From Bettongia penicillata ogilbyi (lineage: Eukaryota; Chordata; Mammalia; Diprotodontia; Potoroidae), in contig JAJHZJ010000121.1 in the NCBI GenBank assembly GCA_023548195.1, forward strand, positions 4,405,680 to 4,469,679: DNA of 64,000 nucleotides, given 5' to 3'. Shown one piece after another: positions 1 through 11,460 of this stretch. The translations under genes and the position numbers were made by a program. Every line of letters starts with the position of its first letter. Position 1 is the first letter of the stretch. The notes under the pieces were generated by a model. The model made no database searches, was not told the origin of the DNA, and was given only the letters and a program-made list of their open reading frames with translations.

Positions 1-340
1 GAATTTAATAGACAATTTATAGCAATTTATCTAAAATAATTCAAAACCAATATAAATAATAAAAACTGGAAGATAGAGAGCTCTCCCTCATTGGAGGTTT
101 TAAAGCAGATGCTGGACAGCTACCTGTCAAGGATCCTTATGCAGATTTGGATTAGACTATATGGCCTCTTAGCTTCCTTTAAGGTAAGTGCAAATACTCT
201 GCCTGAGCTTTCAATTTAAGGAGGGTTCTTTCCTTCCTATGACTGTGCAAAGCAGGGAACTTTTCAGAACCTAAAGGAAAGAATCCTGGAGGATATTTAA
301 GTTCTATCGTTTCCTATCTTGGAGGGGATGGGTTTGAATG

Positions 341-400
341 GCACAGTGCCAGCCAGACACAGTAGGTACTCAATACATACTTGTTGAATTGAGCACAAAT
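341..400 (+). repeat. L2/MIR-type LINE tail fragment
   Basis: A short piece reading cagtaggtactcaatacat followed by ttgttgaattga matches the usual end of L2 and MIR-type elements (cacatagtaggcgctcaataaatatttgttgaatga). Only the last ~60 bases are recognisable. Confidence 0.5.
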
Positions 401-1340
401 AAATAGTAACAAGAGCTTATATTTGTGTAGCTCTTTGAACTTCTCCAGGAGATTTCACATTTATTAGTGAAATATGTTCACATTTATGACAGCTCTGACA
501 CATATAGTTCACAAACATCTGCCCTTCAAAGGATAAGGGAATCCATCTCAAGGAATTAATGGGTTTTATCACAGAAGTGCTAGTCATTTATTCTTGAGAG
601 CTCACAAAAGACAAGAACATTCCCTGTAAGCTGCAAAAGAACAAGTCAACTGCCCATATTTCAAAAGGAAAAAGGACAACTCTGGTAATTGCCACCCTGG
701 TACACCTGGGAAAACATGGGAACAAATCATCCAACAATCAGTTTATAGCCATCTAGAACAGCATTGTACAGCAATTGCAATGACTCTGCAAAGAGCAAAT
801 CATGTCAGGACAATTTAATTTTCTTCTTTGATAGAGTGACGAGTTAAAACAGAACAAGGTGAAGCAATAGATATAATATATTGGAATTTTGGGTAGCAGC
901 CCACATGACATTCTCATTATCAAACTGGTATAATCATATAGTTGTTAGATGGGTACACTTCTGGCCAAAGATTCCCACTGAAAAGGTAATTATTCATGGC
1001 TCAGGATGAATTCGAGCAGACTTATTGCAAAACATCTTCTGAAGATACATCCTAGGAATGATCTTCCAGTATCTCTCCCTGAAGGGAGGGAAATTGTGCC
1101 CAGAAAAATATATACTATCCATAGAGTGACTTTTAGGAGACAACTCTCATTAGAATTCACCCATCCTACATTATCCTCTATTACTTTCGATGCCCATTGT
1201 TTTGAAAGTGTTGGATAAAAGGAATACAATTCCCCATTCAAAACTAGCGTAAAAGGAAAATAGAGAGGCAGAACGGAAAGTATTTTTCCTTATTTTCTGA
1301 GTCCATGATGTTATATGATTATATCCTAGTTGGCTGTTTA
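401..1340. other. Unassigned unique sequence
   Basis: AT-rich DNA in which I see no gene, RNA or recognisable repeat. Open frames on both strands around 990-1241 are short, overlap each other on opposite strands and show no protein-like composition. Confidence 0.5.
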
Positions 1341-1348
1341 AAACCAAA

Positions 1349-1608
1349 CAACCCTTATCACTGAATGGGTGTTGCCTCAGTCAAAAGGAAAACTCTAAAA
1401 GTCATTAGCTTAAAAAGATCAAGATCTCTCACTGCATCCTGGGCTATCTCTAGTTTTCCAGATCTTTAACTGGTCATTGGCTCTGGAGGGGAAAGTGAGG
1501 CTAGTGACTTTGCACAGCCCTCCCTCACTTAAATTCAATTAACTTGTAAGTCATGGCATCATCTTCCTGATGTCATGATCCTCTTCTACAATGAAGGACA
1601 AACCACAC
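1349..1608 (+). repeat. Marsupial SINE, family A
   Basis: This is the fullest copy of a family seen five times here (also 6541-6640, 33327-33548, 52757-52990, 53371-53517). Shared landmarks, in order, are ctgaatgggtgt, ctcactgcatcctgggc, ggaggggaaagtgaggct, gcacagccctccctcac, gatgtcatgatcctcttct and an (AAC)-rich 3' end. A 9-base direct repeat aaaaccaaa flanks it (1340-1348 and 1609-1617), a possible target-site duplication, although the tail itself is A/C-rich. I do not assign a database name. Confidence 0.75.
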
Positions 1609-1622
1609 AAAACCAAATTGTT

Positions 1623-1816
1623 CTTTCACAACATGACTAATATGTGAATGTTTTATCTGATAGCACATATATAATCTGTATCAAATTGCTTACCTCACAG
1701 GGAGGGGGGAGGTGAGAGAGGGAAGGAAAAAATTTGGAATTCAAAATTTTTAAAAAATGAATGTTAAGATTGTCTTTACATGTAATTAAAAAAACCCCCA
1801 AAATATTATTAAAAAA
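1623..1816 (+). mobile_element. 5'-truncated L1, 3' UTR only
   Basis: The sequence carries the end of a marsupial-type L1 3' UTR: a G-rich tract (gggaggggggaggtgagaga), then aaaatttggaattcaaaat, gaatgttaagattgtcttta, and an A-rich tail. A perfect 9-base direct repeat caaattgtt flanks it (1614-1622 and 1817-1825). This fits target-primed insertion of a severely 5'-truncated copy just downstream of the family A SINE. Confidence 0.8.
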
Positions 1817-1885
1817 CAAATTGTTAGTGTATATATAGTGTTAAAAGGGACAGTTGTTTCCATAAGCATAACATTATAAATGCTG

Positions 1886-2325
1886 GTTGGTTTTGCCACT
1901 AAAAAGCTGTGTGACCTCAGGCAAGATGCTTCCTAGGGTGTGCTGGAGCCAGCTCTAGTCAGATTGTTAAATTTTTTATGTGAGTATTCCTTGGAAATTG
2001 ATAAATGCTATAAATCAAGGTTAGGTTTATTGTTTTGTTGATGGTCTAGACTTAAAAAATGATGAAGAAAATGTTAATAAGGCAGATTAAACTGAAAAGT
2101 GTGCTGAGGGCACAACTTTTTTGGATAACTTTTTTTGGGGAAGGACTAGTTGTTAAACATTTTCTAGCATACCCTTCAATGCATCCCTGTGGACCTGAGT
2201 ATTCTCATCTTACAAATGAAAGGGGGGGGGTCTGTTTGCTAGATGATCTCATCTAGGTCCCTTTGAACATCCCCCTAACCCCCAGCTTTAGATCTAGGTC
2301 AAGCTCTAAAATTATATGATCCTAA
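1886..2325 (+). repeat. MIR-type tRNA-derived SINE, split by a hAT-like insertion
   Basis: The left part (to 1933) reads gccactaaaaagctgtgtgacctcaggcaag, the MIR core. The right part (from 2179) continues with ggacctgagtattctcatct, a G run, ctagatgatctcatctaggtcc and the terminal tatgatcct. Removing 1934-2186 rejoins the SINE. Confidence 0.7.
1934..2178 (+). mobile_element. Non-autonomous hAT-like DNA transposon
   Basis: This 245-base insert starts tagggtgtgctggag and ends ttctagcatacccttca, so its ends are imperfect inverted repeats (agggtgtgctggag against agggtatgctagaa). It is bounded by an 8-base duplication with one mismatch, atgcttcc (1926-1933) and atgcatcc (2179-2186). Eight-base target duplications are typical of hAT elements. 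It has no coding capacity. The hAT assignment rests on ends and duplication length only. Confidence 0.7.
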
Positions 2326-2632
2326 AAGTTTTCATTAATAGATGTGCTTTTAGAGTCATTTATTTCCTTGCTACTATCATAAAGTCAGCAGACAAGAGTA
2401 TAGGAGGAAAAAAAAAAAGACAATATAGTGATTGATTTCAGTAAGAGATTAAAGGACTTATAGAGGGTATTGAAGTCACGACTACAGAGATTACTGTCAG
2501 TTTGCTTGTTGTAAGTAGAAAAATAGCAAAAGTCAGATTCATTAGTTTTGGCCAAGAAGTTTCAAGATAGTTTCGATTTTAAGGATCTAGAAATGCTGAT
2601 GGAAGCCATGATGTTTGTGTCAGGAGGTTGTG

Positions 2633-2648
2633 TGCGTGCGTGTGTGTG

Positions 2649-2685
<37 letters not shown>

Positions 2686-2722
2686 ATAAGAGAGAGAGAG
2701 ACAGGGAGAGAGAGAGAAGAAA
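2633..2722. repeat. (TG)n then (GA)n microsatellite
   Basis: About 50 bases of TG repeats with a few CG interruptions are followed by GA-rich sequence. Open frames across it are artefacts of the repeat. Confidence 0.95.
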
Positions 2723-2880
2723 GAAACAAAAAAGAAGTATTCATTCATAAAATGTCCTCCACTGAGTAAAGTGGAACAAAAGATAGTTTGGCATTTCCTG
2801 GAGAACTAGGCTGTAGCTGTTGGGAGGCTACTGAAGGTCTAAACAGTGTTAGGAATTCAATAGCTCTAGCTTCAGGCATA

Positions 2881-2960
2881 AGTTACTGGAAATGAGTAAT
2901 AATGATAGCTAATTTTCATATAGCACTTTAAAATTTGCAATATACTCTACACATATAGTC
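2881..2960. repeat. MIR-type SINE fragment
   Basis: The run gagtaataatgatagct followed by atatagcactttaaa resembles the outer end of the MIR-type repeat also seen at 27460. It is short and diverged. Confidence 0.4.
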
Positions 2961-3117
2961 TGGGCAGCAACTTTATTATTGCCAACAACGCTAAACATCA
3001 GCTCCACCTTGCCAATCCATTCAGCTGGAAGCCCTTAGGTTAATTTTTCTTGGACTTCAAGAAAAAGGTAGGATCCAAAGGAGCTGAAAATAACTTTTCT
3101 TATTGATAGTCAAGCTG

Positions 3118-3369
3118 TGGCAGCTAGGTGGCACAGTAGACAGAGTGCTGGGCCTGGAGTATATAAAACTCTTCTTCAGGGTTCAAATCTAGTCTCAAAC
3201 ATTTACTAGTTGTGTGACCCTGAACCAGTCACTTAACCCTGTTTGTTTAAATTTCCTCATCTGTAAAATAAGTTGGAGAAGAAAATGGCAAACTGCTCTA
3301 GTGTCTTTGCCAAGAAAACCCCTAATGACATCACAAAGAGTTTGACATGACTGAAACGACTGAACTACA
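3118..3369 (+). repeat. tRNA-headed SINE with RTE-type 3' end
   Basis: The head cagctaggtggcacagtaga is tRNA-like. The middle has the MIR-like core (tgtgtgaccctgaaccagtcacttaa, tcctcatctgtaaaat). The tail (aaatggcaaactgctc, gccaagaaaacccct, acatgactgaaacgactgaac) resembles the ends of RTE/BovB-mobilised SINEs. Flanking copies agtcaagctg and agtcaaggtg (from 3108 and 3370) give a 10-base duplication with one mismatch. Confidence 0.85.
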
Positions 3370-3380
3370 AGTCAAGGTGG

Positions 3381-4135
3381 TCAGGGAGTGGCAACTGAGG
3401 CAGAGGAAAAGGAGTGGAGTTCAAAAGGCAGATTAAATCTAAACCTGAGACCTTGGATGGCTTTTGCTGATTGGGGCAGACCTCGCATTAAAAAACAAGA
3501 GCTGAAATAGCCCGCATCTCAGAGTTGAGACTCCCCTTTGTAGGAATGGCAGCTCAGCAGAGGTCCAACAGAGGGAACGGCAGAGGATACTGCAGAGAGC
3601 AGCCCAGTGGAGGAAGCTACACAGAGAACATTCTCTATAGAGCCCAGCTCCCCAAAGTTTGTGATAGTATCACATCGTTATTGATATTAATGCCTCTTTG
3701 AGAGTTCAGCAAACAATACTTTTGAGGCAGAAAAGCAGGTCAGTGGAGAATGCAGTCCAGATCTTTGAATGGCTCTGAATGACCGGCTCTTAAGGCATAA
3801 GTACGCCCCTCCCACCTTTGGCTATCCATGTGCCATCTGGCTGTGGATATACTCTCTTTGTGTATGCTCCCCAGCCACATACGTTGCCTTTGTCTATTTC
3901 TTCTCTCATGAATGTTATCTTAATTGGTGGGAATGTAGGCACCTCTGTGGGGTGGGAAGCTTTTACTTGTAATTTACTTGGCTGTGTTGTTTAATTAAGT
4001 GTATTTTAATTTGAGCTAATGTGTCTTCTAGTTGGTCTGGTAAAAAAGTTTTGAGTAGAGGTGCTGAATGAGGGTGTGTGTACGGAGAAAGGAGAGAGGT
4101 TAATTTTAAAAAGACATATGCAATCGGACCTAGGA
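3381..4135. other. Unassigned sequence
   Basis: No recognisable gene or repeat. The stretch 3500-3640 is rather purine- and CpG-richer than its surroundings but shows no diagnostic motif. Confidence 0.4.
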
Positions 4136-4341
4136 ATATATATATAAATTCTTCCATTTGATCCTTTCCACAACTCTGAGAAGTGATGAAATCCTCATTT
4201 GTAGAAGAGAACTCAGAGTCCAGGTTGTAAAGTGACTCACCCATGGTTGCATAACTAGTAAGTATCAGGGGCAGGACTTAAATTCAGGTTTCTCCTGACT
4301 TAGAGTTCAACATTGTTTCCACTATCCCATAGTACCTCTTA
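4136..4341 (-). repeat. MIR-type SINE, minus strand
   Basis: Reads agaactcagagtccaggtt, gtgactcacccatggttgca, aactagtaagtatcagggg, ttcaggtttctcctgact and ends tgtttccactatcccatag. This is the reverse complement of a MIR-type tRNA-derived SINE. Confidence 0.75.
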
Positions 4342-6540
4342 GAGCAGAGTCTTTCTGAGAGACTGAGAGATTCAGTGACTCCTCTGTCAGTAGCAGGCAA
4401 GAGAGAAATCTAGAAGAGAAAGTTAATTGCTCTTTTAAGGACATTACAGTTTTACTCCTAAGGGCCACCATTCTTAATAGAATAATGATCTCAATAAAAG
4501 TAAAAGGCATAATCTTGTAATGCCTTGACTATATAATTCTTTCACCTCTTCAGCTTCAAGACTTTCAATTCCACGGGATGAGATGAATCCTTAGGCTCTT
4601 GGAAATTTACAGAAGAAAATGTCATATATTTATATCTATCTGGAATTTTTTCAATAATTTTACAGTCAGCTATATGGTGAGTCAGTTTCTTCTACTTTTC
4701 CTTTTCTCTCTCCTTTGCTCTCAACCAGTTACAGTGCTCAAAGATCCCAAAACATAAATCTGGAAGCAGAGGTAATTACATATTGTTTTCCTGTCAATTG
4801 CTACCCTAGGACCCTGGAAAGGGAATAAAACTGATGAAACATCATTGATGCATATCAGAGACGAAACTTGCCTGTAAAAATCAGCAAAACTAGAAAATCA
4901 TCTTTTACATTTTCACCGTCATAAGCAGATCTGACACTAGAGGGATCCTTGATAGCTAGTGAAAATCCAACTAGAAATACCAAACCAAAGACTTTGTGTA
5001 GCTGATGTTTCCAGCACTCCTGCAGCTTATGTTAGCTATAAGAATACACTTCAGCAAGTCTCACTGGGATATGTAGGTTTTCTGTGTGGTTTGTGTTTTT
5101 TTTCCTAGCATGAATGCTGAATTATCATAAAAAAACCCAAAATAACATCCAAAAAACTCATTTAGAAAAGCATTTGCTGCTAAATGGCAGAAAATAAAAT
5201 GGGTAGAAATGGCTGATCAATAGAAGTTTCATATCACAGGCGTATATGACACAAGGTTTGTCTATCATTCTGATGTACTCCCAAATATTGTTCTAGGCAT
5301 CTGTTATTAATTTTAGTTGCAGCTGTCATATCTCTTTAACATAAATTTCTTGATGTCAGGGACAATGTATTATTCATCTCTGTAGGATGCTCTGTCCCCT
5401 TCCTTTCTAATCTTCCCCACCCCCACTCAGTGCTTCAGACCAAAAAGAGTGCCAAACAAACATTTGATTTTCATTCCATTTCTTTTGCTGATAGTGATAG
5501 CAGCTGACATTGGATCAGAAATGAAGAGCTGCTCCTCTTTGGAGTTCTTTGTTTTTCCAGGTGGCTTTAGGGCTCTGCTTCCTTAATTTCAAAACCAAAG
5601 CATAAATGTGTTTTCTCTTTTCCCCAAGCAGGCTAGAAACCCCATGACAGGGCACTACAACCTCTTGGCATTCTGCAAGGAGAAAATAGCAAAGGATCTA
5701 TGTTACAGCAGTACTCCACATTCTTCCTTATTCAGTGTTCTTCATGAACCTGGGAATATTTGTGATTGAGGATGTAGAATCCCTAATTTGGGGTAGGCCT
5801 ATATATTTGGAATAGCTAAAAATGATAGAACATGGCTCATAAAACACTGTATTTCTCTGCAGTTTCCAAATGGTGGTAATTTGATTGGAGGAATTACTGA
5901 GAACAGATGCTAACTGATATACCCCCCACACACCCTACAGTGAGAAAAATGACAGACTTCTCTCTGGTTCTTAAAAATACATTTAAATTTTAAATTGCCT
6001 TAATTGTTTCATTTTTTGATGTAGCATAATGAAAGTTTACTGGAAGAACCAATGAAAAAGCAGAAGCTTCTATTAAAAAATGCTTTAGGGGTTGGATAAA
6101 ATAAACACTGGCTATACCTATTGGCAACCACTGTACAACAAGGCTTTTCATTGCATTTCTTGGAGTAGCAAAACATTATCACCTACATATCTCATAATTA
6201 TTTACATTCTAATCACCCTCTAGTGATGAGTTCAGAATTGAGGCATTTTCATTAGCCTGGCTTACCACGGTAACTTGAGTTAGATAAGCTTCTTCAGCTG
6301 GGTCTGTCAGATGGCTTGGGAGTAGGCCTTTTATTTCCTTAACTATCACTGACCTCCTGCCAGCACATTCATCTTCTGATGTGCACTTGGTAGCAAATAG
6401 GTACAAAAAAAAGCTCAAATTCTCATTGGAGAGGAAAGAAAAGATAATTTGTCTCCTGTGGTATGAAACACAATTAAACGCAGAAAGACCAGTACAAGAT
6501 TGGAAAAGCAGAGTTTTAATTACAGTCTTAAAATACCACT
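4342..6540. other. Mostly unique sequence with one L2 tail fragment
   Basis: No gene or RNA recognised in this 2.2-kb stretch. At about 5325-5395, aacataaatttcttgatgtc then agggacaatgtattattc resembles the L2 3' end in plus orientation. Confidence 0.4.
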
Positions 6541-6640
6541 TAGCCCTGCCTCACAAATCTGATTCACTTGCAAGCTGAGACATCACCCTCCTGATGTCAT
6601 AAGTTCTCTTCTAGAAGGAATGACTAACCACAAATAACCA
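6541..6640 (+). repeat. SINE family A, 3' half
   Basis: The pieces tagccctgcctcacaaatc, cacttgcaagctgagacat, cctgatgtcataagttctc and ttctagaaggaatgacta match the second half of the SINE at 1349-1608. The 5' half is missing. Confidence 0.7.
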
Positions 6641-6974
6641 CAGAAATACCATTTGATCCAATCAGTGAAGGAATGGAAATGCGGCCTACTGCCCTGAACC
6701 TCAATGGAGTTTTCATTAGTGCGACAAGTTTCTCTTTATTTGCATTCCAAAAAGGAAAAAAAGGCTTTTCTATCAGTCAAGGGGTTCTTCTGCCTGTGAG
6801 ATAGGTGCCAATGGTTTAAGACCTTTAGTATTACTTTGTTTTTTGTCACTGGAAAAATAAGTGATTTTTAAAGACAGAATCTGTTATCTCTCTCTCTCTT
6901 TTTTTGAAATAATCATATACTTTGAAGGTTACTTATTGCACTTTTATATTCTATCTCTTAACTTAGTTATTTAT

Positions 6975-7110
6975 GTGGTATTATGCCTCCCCTAGTAGGA
7001 TGTTCTGGGATGTATAGCTCTAGGAAAAGAGACCATGTCTTATTCTATTTTACCTAACACAATGTCTTACACACAAACATTTTTATGAATTAATTTAGTT
7101 AAGCTATAAT
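6975..7110 (+). repeat. L2 3' end
   Basis: The stretch gtaggatgttctgggatgta, gaaaagagaccatgtcttat, ttttacctaacacaatgtct and acacaaacatttttatgaa follows the order of the L2 3' UTR. Confidence 0.55.
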
Positions 7111-7474
7111 TTGGTCCATCTTATGCGTTAATGAGAAAATACTGATTGACTCAGAAAGCAAATGAAGATTTAGATAGGTTTTTATATCCATTCTTTGATT
7201 ACTATTTACTTGCCCATTTTCTTCTTTTTAAGTTAAAAAAAAAGATGATGGTGGGAATGAATCAGTTTGCCAGTATTTACTGAGGGCCCACTGTTTGTGG
7301 TGTTTTGTACTATATGAGAAAATGTGAAATAGTCAATTACAGCTTGATGTACCTGCTAAAGCCATTACTGAAATGATTGGAGGTGCTACTCTGTCAAGGT
7401 TTTATGTAGGGGGTGGTTTTTGAATAATGTTTTGAAGGAAGCGAAGGACATGATTTTCTGAAGATAATGATGAA

Positions 7475-7580
7475 TGAATGAATGAAAAGGTGTTAAGCAA
7501 TTGCTATGTGTAAAGCACATTATAGGGATACAAACAGAAAAGTAAGTCTCTGATGTCAGAGAGCTCACATTATAATATGA
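7475..7580 (-). repeat. L2 3' end fragment, minus strand
   Basis: Reads gtgttaagcaattgctatgt, gtaaagcacattatagggat acaaac and gagagctcacattataat. This is the reverse of the L2 3' end, as in the better copy at 17573-18042. Confidence 0.6.
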
Positions 7581-8613
7581 AGGCCATGCATGTAGGAGGT
7601 TTCAGCTGCAAATCAGATGGGAAGATACAGTGGTACCGTGGATACAGTGGCAAAGCAGATGGCAATACATCTTTTTTAGTGTCATTTCCACTTTTAAATT
7701 ATATCCATTTCTGATGTTGTATCAGTTGATAGTGCCAAGGACTTTAGTGATGATAACTCCCTTTCCTGGGTCTTTAGTAGCTATAGCTACTGAGGAAGTC
7801 AGGGCTATGCACCCTGTGGAAAGAGATACTTCTCCTCAAGAGTTGCTTCCTTGGAGCATGACTCTATGGGTTGGGTTGAAAGCAGGACTGGAAACGCTAC
7901 CATTTTTATTGGGGTTCTTAACTTTATTTACTAGTAAGTGGCAGTTGATCAGTGGTTAGTGTGGTGAGATGGGGGCCAGTCTGGAAGCAAGATTAGTGGT
8001 CTGGGACTGTTATTCTTGTAACTCTTAGGCTCATAGTCCTGGACTCTACCCATCAAGGTTGGAAGCAAGGTAGTGTGCTCAAAGTGGTACATATGATACC
8101 TTCCGTCTTTCACTCTCTGTGTGCCTTACTGCTTCTGCTCCTATTGATGTAATCCATAGCCCAATACTTTTAAGTTTTAGGATTATATGGACAAGGTTTA
8201 GTCTTTGGGGCCTATTCCAAATCATACATACCTCCTTGGTTCATTTGACTTCACCCAGAGTTTGCTCTGGGAATTTTATAGCATAGCTTGCTTTTAGGTC
8301 TGACATATGTGAAAGGATTCCTAGTTTCTCTGCAAACACTCAAGATAACAATATATAAAAACTTATTATTTTACCCCACAGAAAAGTAAAAATAAAACAA
8401 AAGATTCACAGTTGTCCATAAATAGTTGATATAATGATCTCTCCCTTTCTGGTGATTCCCATCTGTGGCCCAGGAACCTGCAGCAGCCTCCTGGCTTACA
8501 AAACTACCCTAAGGACTTCGTCTTTCTTCAGGAGGAAAAAGACCTTGGGCAAAGCTTAAAGAGATGACTCCTTAACATTCTGTTCAGCACCACCTTCACC
8601 CTAAGGCCTCTAG
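7581..8613. other. Unassigned sequence
   Basis: One kilobase without a recognised element. A 109-codon open frame at 7630-7959 (+) has no motif I recognise, and its length is within chance expectation for 64 kb of six-frame sequence. Confidence 0.4.
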
Positions 8614-8624
8614 CCTTATAAAAT

Positions 8625-8884
8625 GAGGCAACTAGGTGGCACCGTGGATAGAATGCTGACCTTGGAGTCAGGAAGGCTCATCTTCCTGAGTTCAAATAGG
8701 ACTTTAGATCCTTGCCAGCTGTGTGGCTCTGGGCAAGTCATATAATCCTATTTGCCTGAGTTCATCATCTGTAAAATTAGTTGGAGAAGAAAATGGCAAA
8801 CCACTCCAGTATGCTTGCCAAGAAAATCCCAAATGGGGTCACAAAGGGTCAGACATGACTGAAAAAGGACTAAACAACAAAAGA
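8625..8884 (+). repeat. tRNA-headed SINE with RTE-type 3' end
   Basis: Same family as 3118-3369. It runs from ggcaactaggtggcaccgtg through tggagtcaggaaggctcatc, ggcaagtcatataatcct, aaccactccagtatgcttgc to agacatgactgaaaaaggac and an (AAC)-type end. Flanking copies ccttataaaat (8614-8624) and ccttataatat (8885-8895) match at 10 of 11 bases, a good target-site duplication. Confidence 0.9.
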
Positions 8885-8895
8885 CCTTATAATAT

Positions 8896-9696
8896 TATTC
8901 TAAGGGCTTGGAATTTCTCCTGTTCCCTCCTAAGGATAATCATTTTGAGGTTCTTAGATAGGCAACCTCTGCATTTTGTATGTATAACCTTCAGAACAAT
9001 TATTAGTAAAGGAGGGTCAAGTTTGTTTTCTTATATTGTGACTCTGTCCAAAATTGCTCCTCTAGCTCTGGGTCAAGGTCTATTGCTTAACCCTCTTATC
9101 TCTTAGAATTTGAGTCTGGATTCTCTTTTTAGTCTATCCTGCTTTCCATCCCCCTTCCTCTCTTTGTCTAAGATCTCTATTTCTTTTAGAAGGCTATGTC
9201 CTGGAACTCTCAAAAGTACTCCAGGAGGCTGGGTTCAGGGACTTCTACTACATGTTCGTGTGGTTCCCCTACCATGGCTGCTATCTCTGATGCTGAGAGA
9301 TTTGGTCACTGCCTCTCTATGACTCAATCTAGGAACTAAAAGGCTTGAATCAATTGCCATTCTATCATTATCCCTGGCTGCTGCCATTTCTTAGACTGAG
9401 AGGCTTTGATATTACTTCTGTAGGGCTGTCATCCTTTGGGCTGAGGTGTGTGCGTGTGGTGACCCCTGGAAGATTGTACTGATATATACACTTCATCTCT
9501 CAGGAATCAAAGTCAGCATCACTCTGGTACAGCTTTCTCTGGGCTTCTCCATAGAGCCCACTGCCTGTCTATTCCTTTTATAGATCAGTATGCTCAGTAT
9601 AGTATAGTGGTTGTGATCTACAACAACCTGAACCAATAACATTGTTCTCTTTTCCCCCAGTCAGGTTAGAAAGTACCCTGGCCAGGAGATTTTGGT
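8896..9696. other. Unassigned sequence
   Basis: No gene or repeat recognised. Pyrimidine-rich around 9110-9180. Confidence 0.4.
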
Positions 9697-10270
9697 GAAG
9701 TGTTTTTTTAATTTTTAGTTTATGGAATAAAACAAGCATTTTCATAACATAGTATACATAGTATAATAAAAAAGGTGATAGCACATGAAACTGCAAATCT
9801 GTTATGTACAATTTGCTTTTCTTTTTAAATATATAGTAAAGTTATCATGTAAATTTCTTTTTCTTTCTTCACTCCCCCAAGATGGCTACTGTTACAGACA
9901 AATAGGTGTGTATATATATATATATATATATGTAAAACTATTCTATACATACTTCTATTTATCAGTTCGTTCTTTAAATGCAAATGGCATCTTTCTTCAT
10001 ATGTCCTTCATAAGTTATAATAGTCATAACTTATTTGCTCAGAGTTGTTGACAAAACAATATTCCTGTTACTATATACAATTTTCTGTTAGTTCTTCACA
10101 TTTAGCTCTTTGTTATTTCATGCAAGACTTTACATGTTTTTTAAAGAACATTGAGCTCATCATTTCTTCTAGCACAGTAGTATTTCATCACAATCACATA
10201 TCACAACTTGTTCAGCCATTCACCAACTGATGGGTGTGTTAATGGACATGTCTATACCTTCCAATAATGG
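9697..10270 (-). mobile_element. L1 3' end, minus strand
   Basis: Starts with the T-rich complement of an A tail and ends in the ORF2 C-terminal region. The diagnostic stretch is gcacagtagtatttcatcac, acttgttcagccattcacca and actgatgggtgtg, the complement of codons for the L1 motif QYYCAIRNDE and its neighbours. A (TA)n run (9909-9931) lies in the 3' UTR. Divergence is high and all frames are broken. Confidence 0.8.
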
Positions 10271-10429
10271 CACTGAAATCAAAGTCTCAAACAAAAACTC
10301 ATGTCTGTCAAGGGGATAAAGTTGATGGGATTGTTGAAATGATGGGAAGGTTGATACCTTATCAAATTGATTAGTCTCCTCATCAACCCTCTCTGGTAGT
10401 AACTATTTGTATTTATATAGTACTTTAAA

Positions 10430-10580
10430 GTTTGAAGTAAGGATACTTGTGTTTGAATCTTGACTCTGAAACTGTGTGACCTGGGACAAATCACATGACC
10501 ACTCTTAGTTTCCTCATAGGTAAAATCAGGCAATTAGATTGGATGATTTCCAAGGTGTTTCTCAGTTTTAACCTTTTACT
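10430..10580 (+). repeat. tRNA-derived SINE fragment
   Basis: Shows ttgtgtttgaatcttgact ctg, actgtgtgacctgggacaaa tcac, tttcctcataggtaaaatca and a terminal gattggatgatttccaagg. These are MIR-type landmarks in plus orientation. Confidence 0.65.
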
Positions 10581-11039
10581 ATCCTGAAGTTTTAAAAAAG
10601 GGGAAGAAAAATCAAATGAGAAAAAGACACAGGTAAAGGCTGGGAGTTAGAAAAGGTCACTTTTGGGTACGGCTAAGCAGGTTTTCCAGAGAAGTCTTCT
10701 AAAGCAGGGTGTCAAACTAAATAGAAATGGAAGCCGCTAAACTGTATACAAGCATCCCTGAAGGCTGCATGTTGACTTATTTTTAAAATATATTATTATA
10801 TATGTTTTATTACATTTTTGTTTTGTTAAGTATTTCCAGATCACTTTTTAATATCATTCTACATCACTCAGGTGTGTTGTGGGCTGCCATGTGTTTGATA
10901 TTTCTATTCCAAAGTATAGCAAGAAATTATAGAAGCTAAGCAAAGGGTGTGTCCATTGGAGGGGGAGGATCTCCTTCATTAAAAGAAATTTCAGTCTTAT
11001 ACAGAATGCTCAAACTTCTGAGGAGGTTTTAGCTTCTCT

Positions 11040-11460
11040 TTTGTTCCCCTACTTTACCTAGCACAGAATCTCCAGCACTTAATGTAGAACTTGGCACATG
11101 CTGCTGTTGTTTAGTAGTTTCTTTCAGTCATGTCTGACTCTTTGTGATTCCATTTGGGGTTTTTTTTGGCAAAGATACTGGAGTGGTTTGCATTTCCTTC
11201 TCCAGCTGATTTTCCAGATGAGGAAACTGAGGTAAACAAAGTCAAGTGACTTGCCCAGGGTTATACAGCTAGCAAGTTGTCTGAGATCAAATTTGAGCTC
11301 AGAAAGATGTCCTTCTGACTACAGGCACAGTACTCTATGTATTGTGCCACCTAATTTCCCCTAGTAAGTTGATTAGTTTCCCAGTAGGTACCTAATAAAT
11401 GCTTGCTGACTGACTTACATGGGGTAGGTGCTTAATAGCTGCTTGTTGGATTGAATTCTT
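11040..11460 (+). repeat. L2-type 3' end interrupted by a SINE
   Basis: The left part (11050-11102) reads ctttacctagcacagaatct and cttggcacatg. The right part (11361-11460) reads gtaggtacctaataaatgct tgctgactgac and taggtgcttaatagctgct. Together they make an L2-type terminus, with the minus-strand SINE lying between them. Confidence 0.6.
11104..11355 (-). repeat. tRNA-headed SINE with RTE-type 3' end, minus strand
   Basis: On the plus strand it begins with gttgtttagtagtttctttc agtcatgtctgac, the complement of the RTE-like tail. It continues through aagatactggagtggtttgc, aggaaactgaggtaaac and gtgacttgcccagggttata, and ends at gtattgtgccacctaa, the complement of the tRNA-like head. I could not define its target duplication. 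Confidence 0.85.

Noticed and set aside
7775..7830. A stretch resembling the 5' part of 7SL (agctactgaggaagtc)
   Set aside because: Similarity stops after about 20 bases and the rest of 7SL is absent.
8723..9106. 127-codon open frame on the plus strand
   Set aside because: Its first half is SINE sequence; the rest shows no domain.
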